Positions 55,480 to 64,000 of a stretch of DNA of 64,000 nucleotides are shown here, in pieces; the stretch's first letter is position 1, and the number at the start of each line of letters is the position of its first letter. Position numbers and translations under genes: made by a program. The DNA is from Deinandra increscens subsp. villosa. Taxonomy: Eukaryota; Streptophyta; Magnoliopsida; Asterales; Asteraceae. The stretch lies in NCBI GenBank assembly GCA_039602395.1, contig JBCNJP010000024.1:885594-949593 (forward strand), given 5' to 3'. The notes below the pieces were generated by a model. That model was not told the origin of the DNA. It made no database searches and saw only the letters and a program-made list of their open reading frames with translations.

Positions 55480-57088
55480 TGATGTGTTGCAAACACATCC
55501 GATTTTCCTAAGTCTTTTGTTATGTATTTGAGTCCATTTGAGTCAGTTTCCATTTGTTTTAAGTGCTTTTAGTTAAGTTTGAGTCTTTGTGTCCTTTTTA
55601 TTATTTTTATTTGAGTTTTGTAGGTTTTTAATAAAGTCCCGAGCCAAATTGAGAATTGAAGAAAAAGTGCTGAAGAAGTAGTTCCAGGCGTATCGCCTGG
55701 AACTTGATCACTGGCAAGCGATACGCGCGTGGAAAGGAAAGTCAACGGGGGTTAAGTCGGTTTGACCGACTGTTTTGTCGCGGCATGGGCAGTAGGCGTA
55801 TCGCCTACAGAAGACATACTTCCAAGCGATACGCTTGGAAGTCTAAAACCCGCAGAAAAAGGTTTCTCGATATAAATTCGAAGTTAGGGTTTCAATTCGA
55901 GATTATTCGACTTCAGACGATTTCAGGAGCGACCAGAGGCGATTTTCAGAGCAGAAGAGAGCTGGGATCACGAGGGAACATTGAGAGATCAAGTTTGCAT
56001 TGGAATTCGCTATCGGGTTCTTTCGTTTACTTTGTTTTTCAATAATTGCTATCATGTTTTTGAATCAAGTTTCAGACTTTAGTATTTTTATTGTTCAGAA
56101 TATGATTGTAGGCTAAACCTATTATGCCATCTAGACCGTTATGATGAGTGATTGATGTTTTGACTTTATTCTCGGTTTTGATTGATTGATTGATGTTACG
56201 ATTCTATTCAATTCCAATAATTATTATGTTATGATGCACATGTGTGTTATGATCGGATTGTTAATTGACTGTTAATGCTTAATTTACCCGCGAATGTCTT
56301 TCGGTTTAGGTAGATTAACCAAGGTAGTTAACTTTAGGGTTGATTGCTAAAGTGTAGTTTAGGGTTACCTTGAACTATTGCATTTTCGGTTGGTTGATTA
56401 TTTGATTGTAATGTGCTGCTAAACTGAAGACTTAAAAGGTATAGGTTTAACGGGTAGTTGGGTTGGTTGAAGTCTTAGGGTTGCGTTGTCTCAAAAGGAA
56501 GCGTCCTAGGGTTTTGTCTAGCTTGCTATTCCGTGTCATTCATGGTAATTATTGGTAGCTCCGGTTAGTCTAGGTGTGCCTTAGGTATATCCGAGGGTGG
56601 CTAGGGTAATTGAAGTGGGAAGGACTTAAAAGGTGAACCCTTGTTCGAGCGTTAGAATCGTTGCCTAGGAAGGACTTAAAAGGTGAACTAGCGACCATCA
56701 GATTAGTCAGAGCCGAGGTAAAGTTAAGTGTCAATTGCGAGTCTAGGTCTAGGTGGTATATCTCTCCCTCATTTGAATTTCCCCAAGGGTTCCTGCGGTT
56801 GTCCGGTTGTTAGTTGAATTAGTTAACTTTAGTTAATCCAATTCTCAAATCAAATCAAAAACCAAATTTACTCAGTATTTCTATTTCATAGGTCCTAGGT
56901 TAAGTCTTGTCTTTAGAGTGTCTTTGGATTCGATATTCCGGTCTTACCTTAGCTTTACTCCAATCCGACAGGTACACTGCCTTAGGGTTCGGTTCGGTTT
57001 AGGTTATTTTCGGTAAAATTTAGGTGTGTCTTAGGTCTAGGTTTAGGTCTATTTTATTAGTGTTTTTAGAGTCGTTCCGAGCACATCA
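55480..57088 (+). repeat. 3' LTR of the gag-protease element
   Basis: 1609 bp, nearly identical to the 5' LTR, including all four GGCGTATCGCC-type motifs (55684-55838). Differences seen: C/T in the CAATAATTATNATG context, and AAAGGTTT against AAGGGTT. Confidence 0.95.
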
Positions 57089-58308
57089 GCGTGCCCTGCT
57101 TTCCCACAATTTTTACAAGTCTCTGCCCGCGGTCCCTTGAAATCCCTCCCATCATTTCTTCTTACTTGATCATTCCCTCCAAATTTACCCCTCTTGGAGT
57201 CACGACCTCTATCCCCACCTTTTCTTTTGTTTCCGGAGGTGTCTACCTTGATTCCCGCTGTCCGGACCCATTCATCTGCCAAGGTACCGGTCAGACTTAT
57301 AGCGGATGCCAGAGTGTTAGGACGAGCGGATCTCACATTCGCTCTTATCTCGGGGCTTAGTCCCCAAATGAACCTCCTGACTTTGGAAGTCTCAGTATCC
57401 GCCATGTGAGGTACTAAACTCAACAGTTCATTATACCTATTGATATAGGTCATGTAGTCGAATCCATTCATTCTTAAGTTAATGAACTCATTTTCCAATC
57501 TCTCAGCCTCATTTTCTGGAATAAACTTTTCCATAACTAATGCCCGAAACTCTCTCCAACTCATACGATAGGCTCTTTCCTTCCCAAGTCGATTCAATTC
57601 CACCTTCCACCAGTTTAATGCTGCCCCTTTGAAAGATTGGGACGCAAACCTCACCTTGTCCCTGCTAGCACAGTTGCTAATATCCAGGGCTGCCTCAGTT
57701 TCTTCTAACCAATTCAGGGCATCAGTAGCCCCTTTGTCTCCCTTGAAAATACCAGGCTTGCAGGCCATGTAAGTCTTATAAGAACACCCTCTCCTTTCCT
57801 CCCTTTCGGGCTTACGTTCCTTGCTCCTTGACCTTCTTCTGGTCTGTTTCGGACGATCTTCATAATCGGGACTGGGGCTCCGACGGTTTCGAATTCTGCT
57901 ATGAGCTGACGAGCCAGTTTGAGACTCAGCTATTGGTGATCGGAATCTTTTAGACTCCTTGGATCTAGAAACAACAGTTTTGCTTCTTGGCGGTTCGCTG
58001 GATCTTTCTGAACCAACGTGTGTCTTTCCTTGTCTCTTCTCTTTAGCGACCAATGAAGGAAACGCTTTGGAGATTCCTTGAGCTATAAGCTCCTGAAGTA
58101 TTTCTTCCTGTTCTATCTGCCTCAATTGCTCGGACGTAAGAGGTTCTTCCCTTTTACTATGAACAGAGCGATTATCACTATCATCATCTCCGTCATGGTC
58201 ATCCTGACGACTTCTGCTCGTTCCTGCTTTCGACATTTCGTTGAAAGTAATACCAGATTGACAGATTATCATACATTTTGACTTAGTTGACAGGTATTTA
58301 TAATTCAT
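57089..58308 (-). CDS. Gypsy chromovirus gag, 3' end interrupted by the young insertion
   Basis: The open frame from 58308 runs to the insertion point at 57089; the likely start is the internal Met at 58236 (MSKAGTSRSRQDDHD), since upstream residues look like leader. The N-terminus is charged with an RS/RR-rich stretch (residues 115-175 of the long form). The retrotransposon gag domain spans about 190-340 (TDALNWLEETEAAL, GAALNWWKVELNRLG, WREFRALVMEKFIPENEAERL, FIWGLSPEIRANVRS). A basic region and the first zinc-binding pair CKNCGKAGH follow, with the rest cut off. Gag forms the particle that packages the RNA. After removal of the insert and one TSD copy, the gag frame runs to a stop within a few codons, while pol continues in the next frame. 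Confidence 0.88.
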
Positions 58309-58733
58309 AGTTTATATTCCTTTGCATATTATAATGCCATAGGAATATGTTCATATCATTCTTGTTGTACTATTTGGACTTTCCGGATCACCACTTTGTG
58401 GTTACCGACATAATCACTATGAAATGACTATGTTCCAGAATGAAATCACATACACATGAGTACTTAGGGGTGGTCTAATGATCCAATCCTTCTAGAAGCA
58501 CTACTTATCAAGACTTATCATAATTATTATAGTACTCCAATCATTATTGAAAACGAAAAACGGTTCTTTATTCCATAACGATAAAAGGGTCCACATGGCG
58601 GTTCAACCGCTTACAATCACATAACACACATACCAAACAGACTCAAACAAGGTTCATAGAAAAGAAAATACATAACATGATAAAACAACACATAAGATCC
58701 CAATCTCCACCATTCATGCCGATCGTCACGCCT

Positions 58734-59924
58734 CTAATCCCTGCGCCTTCCGAAAGATGTCAAGTGTTTGAGATGAGACGACACCTTCTTGGCTTCCTCT
58801 GCCAACCTCTTTTCCTTCTTTAATTGCTTTTCCAACCTCTTTGCCAGCGCCTTGTTTTCTTCTCGCAGAGCGTCAATGACCGGGGAAGTAGGTCCGGAGT
58901 GATCTGCATATGGGGTTGGGGCGAAAATTGGACCCGGTCCTGAGTAAGATGACCTGGGTAGGTCCTGATATGGCGCGTATGGTGCATATGAATAGGCAGC
59001 TGGTGGATAAGGCATGTAAGACTGCTGCATAGGTGGGGAAGTGGAATACTGATATGATGGTGGCGGGTAAAATGATGACGGTGGGGGATAGAAAGGCATG
59101 CCTGTGGCATAGGAATCCTGAACAGGTGTCTGGTACATTACAGACTGTTGGTAGGATGATGGCTGCTGATATCCAGGTGGTGGCTGATATGAGGAATTCT
59201 GCTGGTATGCAGATGGCTGCTGGTAGGAAGATGGCTGCTGATAGGATGATGGGGGTTGACTGTTGGACCTCAGCAATTGGGGAAAACTATAACGGTCGGA
59301 CACTGGTTGGTTACTTTGGCCCTGCATCATAGCAGCTACATATGGGTCCCTAATGTCATGAGCTAGAGCTGCGATAGGGTCCTGGATTGGAACATCCACT
59401 AGATTTCCCATTTGAGGGAAAGCTGCCATAGGATCCTGCTGCATAGGAACCGATTCCTCGGGTCCTTCCTCCACGTCTGTTGCGTAGGCTGGGGAAGCAT
59501 ACACGTGCTGAGAATGATGCTCGGAATGATAACTCACGGTATGCCCTGCAGACACCGCAATCACCACCTGTTGCACTGGGATAGTCTCGTCTTCTTCTTC
59601 TTCGGGTTCCTCTTCAGGGTCTTCTTGATCCGTTCCGGCATCACGAGCGTTCCAGTCTGATGGAGCAATGTGGATGGTGTGGCTCGGAGGCACCGACATC
59701 CTAGGTTTTGTGCTCCTCTTCTTGGGTGGTTTTGGCACATCCGTGGTCGACGTCGCGGGTGACGGAGTCTTCTTTTGGGTCGGCGCGGTAAAGTACCCCG
59801 AAAGATCAGGGCTCATGGGTGGTGCCGGTTGGCTAGGTCCGCCTTCTTCCTTCTTACCCTTACTCCCCTTGCTACCTCCACTGTTTCTGCTGCCGGATTT
59901 CGAAGATTTAGTAAAACTCCACAT
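58734..59924 (-). CDS. extra ORF upstream of gag: YQQP-repeat, proline/tyrosine-rich, C-terminal coiled coil
   Basis: A 396-aa intact frame on the same strand as gag and pol, ending about 425 nt before gag. The N-terminus is basic/serine-glycine-rich (MWSFTKSSKSGSRNSGGSKG), followed by an acidic patch (EDPEEEPEEEEDE, 101-113). Residues about 226-263 are built of SSYQQP/SAYQQN/GYQQP repeats. Residues 275-340 are rich in Y and P. Residues 350-390 form a charged heptad helix (REENKALAKRLEKQLKKEKR). No enzymatic domain is recognised. The tyrosine/glutamine repeats with a terminal coiled coil resemble condensate-forming low-complexity proteins, an inference only. The position between leader and gag suggests it belongs to the retrotransposon; a possible splice acceptor (CCTATATCCACAG) lies 13 bases before the ATG. 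It could be a captured host fragment, but the frame is long and unbroken. Confidence 0.7.
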   Translation of the reverse strand: MWSFTKSSKSGSRNSGGSKGSKGKKEEGGPSQPAPPMSPDLSGYFTAPTQKKTPSPATSTTDVPKPPKKRSTKPRMSVPPSHTIHIAPSDWNARDAGTDQEDPEEEPEEEEDETIPVQQVVIAVSAGHTVSYHSEHHSQHVYASPAYATDVEEGPEESVPMQQDPMAAFPQMGNLVDVPIQDPIAALAHDIRDPYVAAMMQGQSNQPVSDRYSFPQLLRSNSQPPSSYQQPSSYQQPSAYQQNSSYQPPPGYQQPSSYQQSVMYQTPVQDSYATGMPFYPPPSSFYPPPSYQYSTSPPMQQSYMPYPPAAYSYAPYAPYQDLPRSSYSGPGPIFAPTPYADHSGPTSPVIDALREENKALAKRLEKQLKKEKRLAEEAKKVSSHLKHLTSFGRRRD

Positions 59925-60361
59925 GTTTATGATGGTACCTGTGGATATAGGTTCAATAACAATACATATACATATATATAATCATATTTCTCAACTTATG
60001 TCATGCTAAATTCCATCATTTGAATTCACTGAAGCGCACATACAATAACCATCAGTATCCACGTGTCTATCAAACTTGTCATATCATGAGATACCTGTGG
60101 GTAACAATGACAGCGTGCACTTTCTGCAATTATTATCGACCTTACATCATGCTATGAGAAATCTAATATACCAATTTCAACTTAGGTTAACATTTTTTTC
60201 ATAGGAAATCATTAGCATCAATGTGTCTGTTAGGTTTCACCGAGTCTTAGTGCACCTGTGGGTAGGAATGGCAGTTTACAAGGCTGTAACTTCTACCGAC
60301 CTTACACTAACCTCGATTACGTCTAACATACAAATTTCAGCCTAGATCATATTTGGTTCAT
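59925..60361 (-). other. leader region of the chromovirus with diverged direct repeats
   Basis: Non-coding. Two diverged blocks of about 170 bp (ACCTGTGGGTAACAATGAC...TATCGACCTTACA and ACCTGTGGGTAGGAATGGC...TACCGACCTTACA), with a third partial one beside the extra ORF. No primer-binding site or 5' LTR is found before the duplication junction at about 60362, so the 5' end of the element is missing here. Confidence 0.55.
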
Positions 60362-61620
60362 GCAATATCTTTTCAACCATTCCAACTATTTCTACCATAC
60401 CAACAACACTTCCAACTATTTCTACCATACCAACAATCTCAAAATTACGTGTTCAATGTGTACTCGCAGTAACATTTTCAACCATTCCAACAATCTCAAC
60501 CCTTTCAAACCTTCCAACCATCTCAACAAACTCCATCATCTCAACAACTCATACCGGTTAAGCCCGATGTCATACCGGAAACACAAGAAGTGGGGGGGGG
60601 GGGGTGAGAAGGAGAAAATCTCTTAAGAAGAAGGCCCCCGAGGCGCCGAGGGAGAAGAAGATTGTCCAACAATGAACCGAGAAGGAGGAATACTCGCTAG
60701 CTCGAGCTTGGCTGGAAACGTCGGAGAATCCCTGTTGTTGGTATAACTCTTTTTTTTAATGTATATTTTAGCTTAGTAACTTTTTTTACATAAATATTTT
60801 AGCTCAACCTTTTTTTATACATAATATCTTAACTTTTTTTTTGTTTTACATAAATATTTTAGCTCAAACGTTTTCATACATAAATATCTTAACTTTTTAT
60901 AATTTTTTAGGTAACAATCAAGACATGACAACGTTTTGGAACAACATATGTCCAAAAATTTTCAAGCTAGTAAACAAGGAGTCATATCGAGCAAACGATT
61001 CCTTATCCGGGAAGTGAACCGACATCAACAAGAAATGCAAAGTCTTTTCCGACTATACAAGCGGATGCGTAGTGGTTGGGCGAACGGTGAAAGCGACCTC
61101 GACATCCAAGAAAAGGCTTTGGTTGAATATCGAAGCTAGAGGGCCCATTTTCCATACATAAAGATTTTTAGGCTACTTCATGATAGTCCGCCCAAAGTGA
61201 ATGTTGCAAGTGGATATCACCAAAAAAACAAGGAGGCCATCAAAAAATCCAAAACATCGTCTTCCGCCGATCCCGAGTCCCAACATTCTGACGCTCGGGC
61301 ATTTGATCTAAACGATACCGAGGACGAGTATGATGTGGAGATTGCGAGACTGCCAAGTCAGGACGCTTCGAAAGGAAAACGAGCATCTTCCTCAACTAGT
61401 TGAGCGCTCTCCAACAACACTACCACCACCGTGCCTCAAGACGAAATGAACGAGAAACTTGGTCGCTTATTGCGTTTCAGGGAAGAACAAGTTCAGGTTG
61501 TCAAACATCGTCAAATGCAAAGCGACTTACGGGAGCTTCAAGCACCGCTCCCGCTCGAAAAACCGGCACGATCACTAGCGATCCAGATCAGGGAACGAAT
61601 CAAGAAACAATATAATATTT
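60362..61620 (+). pseudogene. Myb/SANT-like plus NAM-associated protein, copy 2
   Basis: Near-identical to 40050-41275. It starts abruptly at the junction with the retroelement leader and shows a small extra repeat (TTCCAACTATTTCTACCATA twice). The same frame breaks occur, including the TGA in GK*TDIN, but it keeps 12-13 bases (GTGGATATCACC) that copy 1 lost near 40875, and has a shorter poly-G run. Inherited with the duplication rather than independently inserted. Confidence 0.75.
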
Positions 61621-61891
61621 TCTTTTATTCATTATGTCATATTTTATTTATTTTTAATTTATGTAGTATTTTTAATTTTTTAGTTTATGTAATTTTCTAT
61701 GTTGTGTAACTTTTAAATAATGAAATGTAGTTTTTATTTATAGGCTCCGGATAAAGACACATGTGCTTTTGATTTCTACACAGGATACAAACGGTCGTTT
61801 GTACCCAAACGGCCGTTTGTAGTTTTTTTTTATAAATGTTTTAAATTATTAACTTTTATAAACATTAAAAAAGTTTATTTACCATATATGA

Positions 61892-62016
61892 TAAAAAGTA
61901 CTTAAACGAACACAATAGTGACTTAAAATAATAAATTTTGAGACTCATAGTCTTTGCCGGTATCATCTCAATGGCGTCTCGACAAGTCTTTTCCGATGTT
62001 AAGTTGGGTCCTCACG
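61892..62016 (+). mobile_element. left half of foldback MITE, cut by LTR, copy 2
   Basis: Same truncated MITE as 41546-41670, ending at the LTR start TGTCACACCC at 62017. Confidence 0.75.
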
Positions 62017-64000
62017 TGTCACACCCCCCTCCTCCGCACCCTGCCAGGTGTGGGGGAGGGCGTTGGACCGGCTGTCCGTATCATTACCCGAGATTACCAA
62101 CGTTTCTAGCATCACACACATACACATACAACGGACATCCAGTCCACACATATGAAACTCTTAGACCGACTCATGAGCGAGGATGCATTGCACCTCTTAT
62201 TCGGTCTAACAGAATCGATAGCCACCGGATATGGCCTGGAACTGAATAATAAAGATAAAGGATACCAAAGGAAACATAGTCATTATCATGTCTTCATTTA
62301 CATTCATAATTCATAGTTCATAGTTCATAATTCATACAAATTCCAAGTTCATAGTAACAACAACCAAGTAGCATTCCAAGTTCATAGTAGGTTCATTCCT
62401 ACACTTGCTTACCTGCAACATAAGTCATTCATAACATGGTCAACAACAATGTTGTTGGTGAGTCTTAACTACTATCATAATGTTAACAGTTTTCAAACGC
62501 ATGCTGGTTATGAAATTATCAAGTCACACCAAAGGTCAAACTTCATGTACTCTACGGGCACGTCGCAATCAGCCGTAATCCCTCTACGAGTAGTAAATTT
62601 CATTTCAACATATAAGGACATATTCCCCCTAGTTTCTTAATCCTAGAGGATCCGGATGAACATGGATAAATCAACTATAATGGCCGTTATAATCTCTTAT
62701 ATGCCTATTGGTTCAATCATAATGACCAGAAAGTATATAATAACCCACACAGGGCATTTCCAAACTAACAGTGCTTGACAGGATAAATTCATAACAGACA
62801 TAACAAATACATCAAACAGACTCGTGATCTTAAACAGTTAATTCTATGAGAGAAGTCAGAGGACTCACGCAAAGAAGTCAGAAACGGTGGCTAGACAGAA
62901 TATCCGAGAAAATATCTTCTCTTTGATTTCTAGCAACCTATCATCGTTATCATGTTCATATTCGTCATATACGAGGCTAACATGTCTCATATCATTGTCA
63001 GGTTGAAATTAGCATAAAATACAGTTACTGGATCAGTCTCGATAATTTTTGGTTCATCCAAAATTGGCTAAACATTCTGTCATTTTTCTTCATAGGCGTA
63101 CCGCCTGGAAGTTTACATTTCTGGGCGGTACGCTTCATATGGTCGACTGATTTCCAGATTTCAAATCCGGGCGTACCGCGCCGATTCGTAAGTTTCTGGG
63201 CGGTACGCTGGAATCTGAGATTCCGGTTTCTGTTTCACTTTCCTGGGCGTACCGCTCTGCATGCAGAGATTATGAGCGGTACGCCCCCATCTGTGAACAG
63301 GGGCCCGACTATTTTGTCTTTTAGTGCCATTTTCATATTTTGGCGTTTTGAGTCCAGAATTCATACTAGATCAGTTTCATATTATTCCGAGGGGTCAATT
63401 TAAGGTTCATTTGTGGTCTAATACCTTAACCAAAGCATAACCCCAATTCCCGAGCTTTCCATTTATGGTAAATTTCATTGTTTCGACCCCCGCTTCGTAC
63501 ATATTTCATCAGGGACGAAATCCCTATGACCCAATGACTCATTTCTCATTTAGATACACTGATCAATTCTGGATTTAAGTGATCTTAACTTGAAAAGTTT
63601 CCATTTATGGAAAGAAATCAACATGCATGCATATACGGGTTGTACCTTGTGAAGGGATCCTTGTACAACCGAGCTTTTCTGATTTACTTGCCTTCTCCAG
63701 ACCCCAATCTGATTCCCAAGAGCCAATCTCTGATTGCATGCATGATCCATAACCAATTTATGAATACATGATCTTAAAGAAATCCAAAAATGGCATATTT
63801 CTCCATAATTCAAGAGACTCTTACCTTGATTGCTCTTGAAATCAGTTCTTGAACTCTTTGATCCTCTTAGATTGCTCTTGCACAGCTGTATTCATGAGGG
63901 TTAGGTTTTAGAATGAGGTTTTCCTCATGTGTTCATGTGGTTAATGATGGAAATGATTAAGAAAAGCTTACCCTTGATGATCAATCTCTTCACAAAGCTC
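62017..64000 (-). repeat. Gypsy chromovirus LTR, copy 2 (window ends inside)
   Basis: Aligns with 41671 to about 45080 of copy 1 after removal of the hAT insertion, with only scattered differences. Contains the empty hAT site (62437-62444) and the first GGCGTACCGCC cluster (63094-63285). The window ends before the second cluster and before pol would begin. Confidence 0.85.

Larger units (their letters stand above)
48990..57088 (+). mobile_element. young Athila-type LTR retrotransposon, gag-protease only, 8.1 kb
   Basis: LTRs 48990-50599 and 55480-57088 start TGATGTG and end CACATCA; GCGTG is duplicated at 48985-48989 and 57089-57093. By eye the LTRs differ by two substitutions and one single-base indel in 1.6 kb, so the insertion is very recent. 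After the left LTR comes GGCGCCGTTGCCGGGGA, the primer-binding-site context of Athila/Tat elements. The right LTR is preceded by a polypurine-like AGTGTGGGGATGTT. Between them is gag plus protease, then about 1.7 kb of non-coding DNA. RT, RNase H and integrase are absent, so it must move with enzymes from a relative. It lies in the gag/pol border of the minus-strand chromovirus, in opposite orientation. Confidence 0.95.

Overview
This is about 64 kb of AT-rich eukaryotic nuclear DNA from a plant, almost certainly a eudicot. The evidence is spliced genes with GT-AG introns (a plant centrin, a type-A cytokinin response regulator), plant-type Gypsy, Copia, LINE, SINE, MULE, hAT, PIF/Harbinger-associated and Helitron-like remnants, and poly-A or TTG-tailed retroelements. 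The style of the repeats is compatible with Asteraceae, but that is an impression and not proven here. There are no bacterial operons, no CRISPR and no convincing tRNA or rRNA genes.

Region 1 (1-8.8 kb) is a graveyard. It holds a decayed SNF2/HLTF-type helicase with RING finger (minus), a foldback MITE, a 5'-truncated LINE with an exact 11-bp target duplication, a decayed Copia polyprotein (minus), a Myb/SANT plus NAM-associated pseudogene, and a long-TIR MULE-like element that received a Tourist-like MITE. A second copy of that MITE lies 1.3 kb further on.

Region 2 (9-18 kb) carries the real host genes. A seven-exon centrin gene is on minus (168 aa, start 11467). A 3' fragment of a cystathionine beta-lyase gene is on plus, next to a LINE fragment and followed by a Helitron-like element. 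A five-exon type-A response regulator of the ARR8/ARR9 kind is on minus (219 aa, start 16632).

Region 3 (18-32.7 kb) is again transposons: SINEs, two head-to-tail foldback elements, an Athila-like element broken by a nested and truncated Tekay-like chromovirus, a LINE with a TTG tail, another Myb/NAM-associated pseudogene, foldback MITEs and Helitron-type termini.

Region 4 (32.8-36.6 kb) is a complete 3.77-kb MULE with about 250-bp TIRs and a perfect 9-bp target duplication. It holds a GRF-zinc-finger/coiled-coil/TM gene on one strand. On the other is a transposase reading frame reduced to its N-terminal PB1-like region, an acidic linker and the C-terminal zinc knuckle, with the catalytic core gone.

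Region 5 (36.8-64 kb) starts with a three-unit tandem array of about 0.9 kb per unit and a Myb/SANT pseudogene. A large Gypsy chromovirus on minus follows: 3' LTR 41671-45443, intact PR-RT-RNaseH-INT-chromodomain frame, gag, and an extra 396-aa YQQP-rich ORF upstream of gag. Its gag/pol border is split by a very young 8.1-kb Athila-type element (48990-57088, 5-bp TSD, nearly identical LTRs) that encodes only gag and protease. From about 60.36 kb the Myb pseudogene, MITE half and LTR reappear almost unchanged. This indicates a tandem duplication of about 20.3 kb (or an assembly duplication); the second copy preserves the empty site of a 1.4-kb hAT insertion found in the first.

The most unusual unexplained signal is a set of short GC-rich near-palindromes (GGCGTACCGCC / GGCGTATCGCC and their reverse complements, often as forward-reverse pairs about 30 bp apart). 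They sit in the LTRs or leaders of two unrelated Gypsy lineages, and a third lineage has an analogous GGCACGGGCCGTGC cluster.
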